Of a DNA stretch of 43,524 bases, positions 32,110 to 38,768 are shown in pieces. The stretch spans positions 1-43,524 of the forward strand of contig JAEZFF010000083.1 in NCBI GenBank assembly GCA_023417635.1. Direction: 5' to 3'. Origin of the DNA: Bacillota bacterium (GTDB lineage: Bacteria > Bacillota > Clostridia > Oscillospirales > Acutalibacteraceae). The translations under genes were made by a program, and so were the position numbers. How positions within the stretch are numbered: the first letter of the stretch is position 1; each line of letters begins with the position of its first letter. The notes beneath the pieces are model-generated. The model made no database searches, was not told where the DNA came from, and saw only the letters and a list, made by a program, of their open reading frames with translations.

Positions 32110-32541
32110 ATGCTTTGCCAGTGCTGCGGAAGGAATCCTGCTTCCGCATATGTAAAAATCGTCTGTGGGGGAAAACTGACCGAGTATGCTCTGTGTACCG
32201 AATGCGCCAGGCAGTTTGGGTGTGGAAATCTTTTTGCGGGCCTTGGCTATCGTATGGACGACATTGTGCGCGAGTTTTTCGACAGTGAAGAAGAAGAGGA
32301 GGAAGAAGTCCTTCGCTGCAAATGCTGTGGGATGTCTTTCAGCGACATTGTACGAAGCGGCCGCGTAGGATGCGCCGAATGTTACACCACGTTTGCCGAC
32401 CGTCTTCTGCCGGTAATCCGGCAGATTCACGGCAGTGATACGCACCGCGGAAAAGTGCCGGGTGCTTCGCTGCAGCAGGTGCCATCCGGCGGCAAACTCG
32501 CCGTGCGCGGTTCGGAAAGCGGCGGGGAGGGGAAAGAATGA
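32110..32541 (+). CDS. mcsA: McsA-like protein, lacking the usual C-terminal UVR segment
   Basis: 143-residue zinc protein of the McsA type. McsA activates the protein-arginine kinase McsB in the CtsR/ClpC stress system. Four CxxC pairs are seen: CQCC, CTEC, CKCC and CAEC, in the family's order, with the ending LLPVIRQIHG and HRGKVP that normally leads into a UVR-motif coiled coil. Here the protein stops about 25 residues later in a Gly/Ser-rich tail (SGGKLAVRGSESGGEGKE), so the UVR part is missing. An acidic run of seven Glu (about 58-66) separates the two zinc halves. GGAGGG (32098-32103) precedes ATG 32110. The stop overlaps the mcsB-like start (ATGA). Confidence 0.88.
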   Translation: MLCQCCGRNPASAYVKIVCGGKLTEYALCTECARQFGCGNLFAGLGYRMDDIVREFFDSEEEEEEEVLRCKCCGMSFSDIVRSGRVGCAECYTTFADRLLPVIRQIHGSDTHRGKVPGASLQQVPSGGKLAVRGSESGGEGKE

Positions 32542-33596
32542 GCAAATGGTATAAAGCTTCCGGCCCACAGCATGAAACGGTTCTTTCCTCCTGCATTCGG
32601 CTTTCGCGTAATCTCTGCGGAATTCCATTCCCAGCGGGTTTAGGGGAAAGTAAGAAAAAAGAAGTTCTTCAAAAAATCTGTCATGTTATTTCCGATGAAA
32701 ATAGTTCGGTATACCGGAAATTTCACGCTGTTCGTTTGGATTCTCTGGAGCTCGGTGCCGTGATTGCACTTGCGGAGCGTGGTGCTGTTACGGCAGACTT
32801 TATTGAAAATCGCGGTGGACGTGGGCTGCTTGTTTCAGACGATGAATCAAAGTGTATTATGGTAAACGGGGAGGATCATTTTCTGTTTCAAGTTCGTCAG
32901 AGCGGCCTTTCTCTGCAGGATGCTTATTCGGCTGCTGACCGTCTGGACACAATTTTTGACAAATCCCTTCATTTTGCGTTCGATAAACGCCTTGGCTACC
33001 TGACCTGCAACCCTGCATTGCTTGGAACGGGTATGGTGGCTTCGCTCCTTCTGCACCTTCCGGCGCTGGATGACACTGGCGCGGCGGCGCGCATTGCTTC
33101 AAATTTGCAGCCGCTCGGGATTTCCCTGCGCAGTGTTGTTAATACGGATTCCGGCCCGTGCGGCGCGGTTTACCGGCTTTCCAACCGTATGACTCTTGGC
33201 CTTTCCGAGCAGGAAGCAATTACAAACTTAAATGGAATTGCGGGGCAGATTATTGCACAGGAACGCGCAGCACGCAACAATTTAATTCAAGATATTTCTG
33301 TGCAGGATACGGTTGGCCGTTCTCTTGGCATTTTCCGCAGCGCCCGGCTGATGAGCTATGCTGAATTTCTTAACCTTGCTTCTATGATACGGTTCGGCAT
33401 TGCTGCCGGATTTTTGAAAGAAATCAATATTTGCCAAATTGACAGCCTGGCTATGCTGGTTCAGCCCGCAAACCTGGAGCAAAATGCAGGAAGAAAACTT
33501 CTGCCGGACGAGAAGCGTGCGCTCCGCGCGAAACTTGTCCGCAAAATTTTTACGGAGCGGGAAAACGGAGATACCCGTGATGAGCGGAAAAACTGA
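32538..33596 (+). CDS. mcsB: McsB-like guanido phosphotransferase, probable pseudokinase
   Basis: 352-residue homologue of the protein-arginine kinase McsB along its full length (IRLSRNL, IMVNGEDH, GYLT, LSNRMTLGLSEQEA, IIAQERAAR). Compared with Bacillus McsB as I remember it, key active-site residues are changed. The SSRIR Arg is C19; NEEDHIRIQ reads NGEDHFLFQ, losing an ATP-binding Arg (L116). TSCPTN reads TCNPAL, with Asn at the catalytic Cys position. GTGLRAS reads GTGMVAS (V167). The loop RGIYGEGSEA reads RSVVNTDSGP, losing the catalytic Glu. The C-terminal RDxxRA phosphoarginine motif is also altered (KRALRA). I infer loss of kinase activity, with a scaffold or regulatory role. It overlaps the genes on both sides. 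Confidence 0.85.
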   Translation: MSKWYKASGPQHETVLSSCIRLSRNLCGIPFPAGLGESKKKEVLQKICHVISDENSSVYRKFHAVRLDSLELGAVIALAERGAVTADFIENRGGRGLLVSDDESKCIMVNGEDHFLFQVRQSGLSLQDAYSAADRLDTIFDKSLHFAFDKRLGYLTCNPALLGTGMVASLLLHLPALDDTGAAARIASNLQPLGISLRSVVNTDSGPCGAVYRLSNRMTLGLSEQEAITNLNGIAGQIIAQERAARNNLIQDISVQDTVGRSLGIFRSARLMSYAEFLNLASMIRFGIAAGFLKEINICQIDSLAMLVQPANLEQNAGRKLLPDEKRALRAKLVRKIFTERENGDTRDERKN

Positions 33597-34230
33597 TGTG
33601 GAGCTTGCCGCAGCTCTTTTTTCCCTTATAGGGGAAGAGCTTCCTCACGACAGGCAGAAAGACGCGGAGGCTGCCCAACGCAGGAAGCAGATGCCCGATG
33701 ACAGGCAGGTACTTCTGAGCATCCTTGCGCTTTGCGGTGAACCGAAAACACCGCAGCAGCTTTATATCTGCGCAAAGGCTTACAGCTGGCTGGGGGCAGC
33801 TTACAGTGAGAAGGCGGTGCAGGCCATTGAGGCTTACTTAGCTTCCCCTGGCTGGAACGAATTGCCTTCCGGTACAGTTATGGAAGAAGGCATCCGCGTT
33901 TCCCTTCGAGTTCGGCAGCGGGCCAATTTGTACCTTGACCTTGGCAGTGGTTATGCTGCAGCGGAAAACCTTGAAAAGGCTGCTTCTGCCTATATGAACG
34001 CATATGGTTTGGAACCTTACCGCATCCTGTGTGCCGTCGAGGTTTCAAACCTTTTAGTGCGGCGTGGTAAAAATAAGGAAGCCATGAAATTCCTGGTTCA
34101 GCAGAAAAAAGCACCGTATTACCGTACCCAGCGTTTCCGTGATAAAAATGGCCAGATGTGTTACAATACTTTTTTTCGGGATTCGCTTGACCGGCAGATA
34201 GAAAAGCTGAAAAAAGTCATTCCGGACTGA
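33580..34230 (+). CDS. TPR-like protein cotranscribed with the McsB-like gene
   Basis: 216-residue cytosolic helical protein of unknown function. From about residue 45 it reads as tetratricopeptide-like repeats (LYICAKAYSWLGAAYSEKAV, ANLYLDLGSGYAAAENLEKA, then AYMNAYGLEPYRILCAVEVS), usually a protein-binding scaffold. The C-terminus ends in a basic segment, RFRDKNGQMCYNTFFRD. The frame is open from 33439, but ATG 33580 is chosen because GGAG lies 9 nt before it; it overlaps the mcsB-like gene by 17 bp. In the standard operon this position holds clpC, which is absent here. It may bind the McsAB-like pair, an inference from coupling only. Confidence 0.78.
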   Translation: MSGKTDVELAAALFSLIGEELPHDRQKDAEAAQRRKQMPDDRQVLLSILALCGEPKTPQQLYICAKAYSWLGAAYSEKAVQAIEAYLASPGWNELPSGTVMEEGIRVSLRVRQRANLYLDLGSGYAAAENLEKAASAYMNAYGLEPYRILCAVEVSNLLVRRGKNKEAMKFLVQQKKAPYYRTQRFRDKNGQMCYNTFFRDSLDRQIEKLKKVIPD

Positions 34231-34234
34231 AAAA

Positions 34235-34271
34235 CGGGCGTACAGCTCCTTTTGCAGGAACTGTACGCCCG
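34235..34271. terminator. Terminator between convergent genes
   Basis: A perfect 11-bp outer stem, CGGGCGTACAG (34235-34245) with CTGTACGCCCG (34261-34271), and an inner TCCT/AGGA pair. Reading minus, TTTTT follows, so it mainly serves the S1 gene; the plus side has only ATATTTCT. Confidence 0.85.
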
Positions 34272-34295
34272 ATATTTCTATGCTGCAGCAGAAAT

Positions 34296-35231
34296 TCAGC
34301 TTGCACTTTCCGGAAAAACCGAGACGATTTTTTTTTCGCATTCAGCGGGAGAATAGGCAAATCGGCTGATGTGTTTTCCGCTAAAGAAATACTTTGGCGG
34401 AACAGGCCGGTAGGAAAAATCGAAGGTATCTATAATCACAAGTTTCACCTTCATACGGTCGGGAAGAATACTCTTTATGTAGACACTTGCCTGCTGCCCC
34501 GGCACAACGTCGTCTTTCACTTCCGCAAGGCCGGCAAGGTTTGGCGCAAGTTCTACAAAGATTCCGTATGGTTCTACAGAGCGCACAATGCCTGCAACGG
34601 TCTCACCGGCGGAAAACTGAGCTGCATTTTCCTCCCATGTGCCAAGCAGCTCTTTGTGGCTGAGAGTAATACGTCCGTTTTCAATGGATTTAATAACGGC
34701 TTTAATATCCATACCAACGGAAAAGCGCTCCCGCGGGTGATCAATGCGCGAAACGGAAATAGCGTCAATCGGAAGCAGTGCAATAATGCCGCAGCCAACG
34801 TCGGCAAATGCCCCAAAACTTTCAAGATGTGTTACCCGTGCATCAATGATGTCGCCCGGTGTCAGCTTGGAGATATGCTCTTTTTTACATTTCTCCTGTG
34901 CGGCTCGGCGTGAAAGTATGGCGGTCATGGTTCCGTCCGGTCCTTTTTCAAAACCCGTTACCGTAAAGCAGACCGGATGATTCACTCGGGAAATGATTGC
35001 AATATCCCGCACAGTGCCTTCGCGGATTCCAACTGCGCCCTCTTCGCGGGGAATCATGCCCTGCATACATCCTAAATCCACCAGAAGGTTGTGGGCACTG
35101 TCGCAGACCATGGCACGCCCTTCGAGAATTCTGCCTTCCCGGCAGGCATCGTTCAGAGAAGAAAAGTTTTGCATGGCTGCACGGTTTTCCGGAGTGTCCA
35201 TGTTCCATCCTTCCGGGTAGTATTCAAACAT
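34296..35231 (-). CDS. S1-domain RNA-binding protein
   Basis: 311-residue cytosolic protein built from S1-type OB folds: about 30-108 (MIPREEGAVGIREGTVRDIA), about 123-195 (GDIIDARVTHLESFGAFADVG, the best match) and about 206-265 (GETVAGIVRSVEPYGIFVEL). It belongs with short RpsA-like proteins of Firmicutes, which bind RNA; a precise role is unknown. The last 45 residues lack recognisable structure. On the minus strand AAGGAGG lies 7-8 nt before ATG 35231. It is divergent from the cyclophilin gene and converges on the TPR gene. Confidence 0.9.
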   Translation of the reverse strand: MFEYYPEGWNMDTPENRAAMQNFSSLNDACREGRILEGRAMVCDSAHNLLVDLGCMQGMIPREEGAVGIREGTVRDIAIISRVNHPVCFTVTGFEKGPDGTMTAILSRRAAQEKCKKEHISKLTPGDIIDARVTHLESFGAFADVGCGIIALLPIDAISVSRIDHPRERFSVGMDIKAVIKSIENGRITLSHKELLGTWEENAAQFSAGETVAGIVRSVEPYGIFVELAPNLAGLAEVKDDVVPGQQASVYIKSILPDRMKVKLVIIDTFDFSYRPVPPKYFFSGKHISRFAYSPAECEKKIVSVFPESAS

Positions 35232-35322
35232 TACATTCCCTCCTTTTTGCTTTCGATTATCTATATGCGTTGGTGGCGGCGGTCATTCTTATGCGAAAAA
35301 TTATTGGCGCGGAAATTTCCGC

Positions 35323-35351
35323 TTGATTCTCTTTTGCTTCTATTATAAAAT
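35323..35351 (+). promoter_or_regulatory. Promoter of the cyclophilin gene
   Basis: TTGATT (35323-35328), 17-bp spacer, TAAAAT (35346-35351). It lies about 40 bp before the start codon. Confidence 0.68.
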
Positions 35352-35389
35352 AGAACGGTTAAGATTATTTTAGAAGGGTTTTGATTTTG

Positions 35390-36208
35390 ATGAAAATACA
35401 GAAACGCCTGCTTGCAGTCTGCCTTGCCCTTACAGCGGCAGTTGGCTTTTCAGGTTGCAGCAAAGGCAGCAGTGCCAGTACGCCTTCGGCTCCGAAAAAG
35501 GATTCGACCGAAAAGATTGGTTATCAGCTTGAGCAGCCTGCCGAAGGCGAAGAAATCGCTGTACTGACGACCAGCATGGGAACTGTGAAAATCCGCTTGT
35601 TTCCCAATGCGGCACCGAAAGCGGTGGAAAATTTTAAAGGGCTTGTGAAAAAAGGTTATTACAACGGACTGATTTTTCATCGCGTTATTAAAGATTTTAT
35701 GGTCCAGACTGGCGACCCAACTGGAACAGGGCGTGGCGGTGAGAGCATTTGGAAGAAGGCGTTTAAAGACGAATTCAACTCAAACCTGCTGAATGTCCGC
35801 GGCGCTGTTGCCATGGCAAATTCGGGAAAAGATACAAATGGAAGTCAGTTCTTTATAGACCAGGCGGGGCCTTCCTCGTTTCAGGGCTGGAACAAGTTCG
35901 AGCAGGCGTATTCTTTTTATAAACAATCTAAACTTACACCGGAAGATTTTGCTGCCCAGTATGGGACATACTGGCTCAATATGGACAAAGTAACAGATAA
36001 ATACAAAAAGTTCTATGAAAAGAACGGTGGAAATCCCCACTTGGATGGCTGCTACACCATTCAGCAGACCGGCCACACTGTTTTTGGGCAAGTTTTTGAC
36101 GGGATGGACACGGTTGACAAAATTGCTGCCGTAAAAGTAGATTCCGCCGATAAGCCAATTACCGCAGTAAAGATTCTAAAAGCGGAAATTCAGAAATATA
36201 AAAAATAA
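35390..36208 (+). CDS. Lipoprotein cyclophilin-type peptidyl-prolyl isomerase
   Basis: 272-residue exported proline isomerase that probably helps fold extracytoplasmic proteins. The signal peptide ends in the lipobox FSGC (Cys about 23), predicting lipid anchoring to the outer face of the membrane, followed by a Ser/Lys linker. The cyclophilin core has VENFKGLVKKGYYNGLIFHRVIKDFMVQTGDP, NGSQFFID and HTVFGQVFDGMD. About 45 extra residues between FFID and the last motif (SFYKQSKLTPEDFAAQYG) are a common insertion in Firmicutes lipoprotein cyclophilins. AGAAGGGT precedes ATG 35390; TTG 35381 in frame is less likely. Confidence 0.94.
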   Translation: MKIQKRLLAVCLALTAAVGFSGCSKGSSASTPSAPKKDSTEKIGYQLEQPAEGEEIAVLTTSMGTVKIRLFPNAAPKAVENFKGLVKKGYYNGLIFHRVIKDFMVQTGDPTGTGRGGESIWKKAFKDEFNSNLLNVRGAVAMANSGKDTNGSQFFIDQAGPSSFQGWNKFEQAYSFYKQSKLTPEDFAAQYGTYWLNMDKVTDKYKKFYEKNGGNPHLDGCYTIQQTGHTVFGQVFDGMDTVDKIAAVKVDSADKPITAVKILKAEIQKYKK

Positions 36209-36267
36209 AGAAATTCTCCCTCTTAGAGTTTTAAAACGTGCAGATTTGACAAAAAGCCATTCATTGC

Positions 36268-36297
36268 TTGACAAGCCCAAACGGGGAACGGTATAAT
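36268..36297 (+). promoter_or_regulatory. Promoter of pyrG
   Basis: A perfect TTGACA (36268-36273), 18-bp spacer and a perfect TATAAT (36292-36297). The start region downstream (TTTCGTATG) does not show the GGGC start used for reiterative CTP control in Bacillus, and no attenuator hairpin is seen. Confidence 0.88.
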
Positions 36298-36351
36298 ATT
36301 TCGTATGTGTTTTTTTGAATGTGGAGTGTAAGAATGAGGATGGAGGACAAT

Positions 36352-37980
36352 ATGTCTGCAAAATTTGTTTTCGTTACCGGCGGTGTTGTTTCCGGGCTTG
36401 GCAAGGGAATCACTGCAGCTTCCCTGGGAAGACTGCTGAAGGCGCGTGGCCTTCGTATTACTATGCAGAAGTTTGACCCGTACCTGAATGTAGATCCGGG
36501 AACCATGAATCCGTTCCAGCATGGTGAAGTTTTTGTGACCGACGATGGCGCAGAAACCGACCTTGACCTTGGCCATTATGAGCGTTTTATTGATGAAAGC
36601 CTGACCCAAAACAGCAATGTTACTTCCGGCCGGGTCTACTGGAATGTTATTCAGAAAGAGCGTAACGGCGATTACGGCGGGGGAACTGTTCAGGTTATTC
36701 CGCATATCACCAACGAAATCAAGGAACGTATTTACGCCGGAAAAGAAAACATTGATGTTGCTATTATAGAAATCGGCGGCACAGTGGGCGACATTGAGAG
36801 CCAGCCATTTCTGGAAGCCATCCGTCAGTTTGCAACGGAAGTCGGCCGTTCAAACTGCCTGTTTATCCATGTAACGCTTGTTCCGTACTTAAGCTGTTCG
36901 CATGAGCACAAGTCAAAGCCGACGCAGCACAGTGTAAAGGAACTACTTTCCATTGGCATTCAGCCGGATGTTATTGTGCTCCGTTCCGAGAGGGAAGTCG
37001 GGGAAGATATTAAGAAAAAAATTGCACTGTTTTGTAATGTGGCGGAAAACTGTGTGATTGAAAACCTAGATCTTCCGCTGCTTTATTCTGTCCCGATTGC
37101 CCTGCATGAAGAACGCCTTGACGATATTGTCTGCAAGCGCTTCGGGCTTGACACACATGGCCCGAACCTTGCCGAGTGGATTTCCATGGTGGACACAGCC
37201 ATGTCGCTGACCGACAGCGTTACGATTGCGCTTGTTGGCAAATACGTTGAACTGCACGACGCTTACCTCAGTGTAGCGGAAGCCCTTACGCACGGCGGTA
37301 TCGGAAACAAAGTCAAGGTCAACATTAAATGGGTGGATTCCGAAACCATTGACGACCAGAACGTTGATGAGGTTCTTTCTGATGTAGACGGCGTTTTGGT
37401 GCCGGGCGGCTTTGGCCCGCGCGGAATTGAAGGGATGATCACGGCAATTCGATATGCCCGTGAAAACGATGTGCCGTTCCTTGGAATTTGCCTTGGCATG
37501 CAGCTTGCACTTGTTGAAATTGCCCGCAATATTCTGAACCTTTCCGATGCAAATTCCGCAGAGTTCGATCCGCAGAGCAAAAACTGCGTTATTGACCTGA
37601 TGCCGGAGCAGAAGGACGTTCAACAGCTGGGCGGCACGATGCGCCTTGGCAAATATCCATGTAAGCTTATGCCGGATTCCACGGCCTCGAAGCTGTATGG
37701 AGGTGCTCCGCTGATTTCTGAGCGCCATCGTCATCGTTTCGAAGTAAATAACGACTACCGGGAACGTTTTGAAGCCGCGGGCGTTGTTTTCAGCGGCCGT
37801 TCCCCGGATGACCATATTGTTGAAATGATGGAACTGCCTGGCCACCCGTGGTTTATGGGTTCCCAGTTTCACCCGGAATTCAAGTCACGCCCAAATCGCC
37901 CGCATCCGCTTTTCAAGGGCCTTGTCGCCGCGGCAAAAGAATTTCAGCAGAAGCACAATGAACAGTTAAAGCTCGATTGA
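36352..37980 (+). CDS. pyrG: CTP synthase
   Basis: 542-residue amidotransferase that makes CTP from UTP, ATP and glutamine. The synthetase domain begins KFVFVTGGVVSGLGKGI, with the ATP loop, then DPYLNVDPGTMNPFQHGEVFVTDDGAETDLDLGHYERF split across the first 90 residues and GGTVGDIES. The glutaminase domain has GGFGPRG, the nucleophile Cys in GICLGMQ and the His/Glu pair in HPEF. ATG 36352 is chosen because GGAGGA (36342-36347) lies 4-5 nt upstream and the product begins MSAKFVF like its homologues; 36334 is an in-frame alternative. It is a single-gene transcript with its own promoter and terminator. Confidence 0.97.
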   Translation: MSAKFVFVTGGVVSGLGKGITAASLGRLLKARGLRITMQKFDPYLNVDPGTMNPFQHGEVFVTDDGAETDLDLGHYERFIDESLTQNSNVTSGRVYWNVIQKERNGDYGGGTVQVIPHITNEIKERIYAGKENIDVAIIEIGGTVGDIESQPFLEAIRQFATEVGRSNCLFIHVTLVPYLSCSHEHKSKPTQHSVKELLSIGIQPDVIVLRSEREVGEDIKKKIALFCNVAENCVIENLDLPLLYSVPIALHEERLDDIVCKRFGLDTHGPNLAEWISMVDTAMSLTDSVTIALVGKYVELHDAYLSVAEALTHGGIGNKVKVNIKWVDSETIDDQNVDEVLSDVDGVLVPGGFGPRGIEGMITAIRYARENDVPFLGICLGMQLALVEIARNILNLSDANSAEFDPQSKNCVIDLMPEQKDVQQLGGTMRLGKYPCKLMPDSTASKLYGGAPLISERHRHRFEVNNDYRERFEAAGVVFSGRSPDDHIVEMMELPGHPWFMGSQFHPEFKSRPNRPHPLFKGLVAAAKEFQQKHNEQLKLD

Positions 37981-37986
37981 CTTTTT

Positions 37987-38016
37987 ACTCTCCGGTTAAT
38001 GCCGGAGAGTTTTTTT
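37987..38016 (+). terminator. Terminator of pyrG
   Basis: ACTCTCCGG (37987-37995) pairs with CCGGAGAGT (38002-38010), 6-nt loop, followed by seven T residues. Confidence 0.92.
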
Positions 38017-38025
38017 ATTGGCAGT

Positions 38026-38055
38026 GTATAGTGCAGGAAGATTCTGCCAATGATT
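38026..38055 (+). promoter_or_regulatory. Candidate sigma-F promoter of spoIIR
   Basis: GTATA (38026-38030) is followed after exactly 15 bp by GCCAATGATT (38046-38055), a partial match to the forespore sigma-F consensus (GYATA, 15 bp, GGNNANANT). No sigma-A promoter is visible between the pyrG terminator and spoIIR. Sigma-F control of spoIIR is known in Bacillus. Confidence 0.45.
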
Positions 38056-38086
38056 CTTCTGCAACAAATTTTGGAGATGAATCATA

Positions 38087-38701
38087 ATGAAAACGTGGGA
38101 AAAATCAGTTTGCCTTGCGCTTATCCTTGCCATCCTGTTTACTTTTACCGGCTTTACTGCCGAGTGCGAAAAAATACCAGACCAGCTTTTGCGCCTTCAT
38201 ATCCTTGCAAATTCGGATTCCCAGGCTGACCAGACGCTGAAGCTTCAGGTACGTGACCGCATCCTGAAAGAGAGTGCCGGAATGCTGAACGGTGTGAAAA
38301 ATCGTGCGGAAGCAGAAAAAGTGGTTGCCAAGCGTTTGCCGCAGATACAGAAAACGGCACAGGCTGAAGTGTACCGCCGCGGTTACCGCTACCCTGTGAA
38401 AGCACAGATGACGAATATGTATTTCAATACGCGTGAGTATGGCAACGTTACAATTCCTGCCGGAATGTATGACGCGCTCCGTATTACCATCGGTTCTGGA
38501 AACGGGCATAACTGGTGGTGTGTCCTGTTTCCGGCTCTTTGCCTTCCAGCGGCGGAAGCACCCTCTAAACTCGAGGATGTCCTTGACAAAGACGAAATGC
38601 ACGTTGTGAAGGGAAACGACAATTATATTGTTAAATTCAAGTCGGTCGAAATGTACGAGCAGTTCCGCAGCTGGCTCAGTCAGCAGAAGCTTCCTTTTTA
38701 G
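38087..38701 (+). CDS. spoIIR: Stage II sporulation protein R
   Basis: 204-residue secreted signalling protein. In spore formers it is made in the forespore and triggers SpoIIGA to process pro-sigma-E in the mother cell. A signal sequence or anchor (about 5-25) is followed by the family motifs LRLHILANSDSQADQ, LKLQVRDRIL, and the central GNGHNWWCVLFPALCLP. Length fits the family. GGAGATGAATCAT precedes ATG 38087, a modest ribosome binding site. It indicates that the organism belongs to a sporulating lineage. It is a single gene with a possible sigma-F promoter. Confidence 0.95.
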   Translation: MKTWEKSVCLALILAILFTFTGFTAECEKIPDQLLRLHILANSDSQADQTLKLQVRDRILKESAGMLNGVKNRAEAEKVVAKRLPQIQKTAQAEVYRRGYRYPVKAQMTNMYFNTREYGNVTIPAGMYDALRITIGSGNGHNWWCVLFPALCLPAAEAPSKLEDVLDKDEMHVVKGNDNYIVKFKSVEMYEQFRSWLSQQKLPF

Positions 38702-38733
38702 GCAAAGCCGTTCCGGCTCACCCTCCTTTATGG

Positions 38734-38739
38734 TATAAT
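38734..38739 (+). promoter_or_regulatory. Extended -10 promoter of addBA
   Basis: A perfect TATAAT preceded by TGG (extended -10, TGNTATAAT). The -35 candidate TTCCGG (38711-38716) is weak. The predicted start near 38746 means that ATG 38748 would be almost leaderless, which supports TTG 38769 as the real addB start. Confidence 0.7.
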
Positions 38740-38768
38740 GCTTAGTAATGGGGATAGGAGGGGTTGTC

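Noticed and set aside
32026..32110. CtsR or HrcA operator at the mcsA promoter
   Set aside because: Neither the CtsR heptamer repeat nor the CIRCE inverted repeat is present.
36298..36351. Bacillus-type CTP attenuation of pyrG
   Set aside because: There is no run of G at the predicted start and no terminator hairpin in the leader.
37066..37872. 268-codon minus-strand frame opposite pyrG
   Set aside because: It is a shadow of a highly conserved CTP synthase with its own promoter and terminator.
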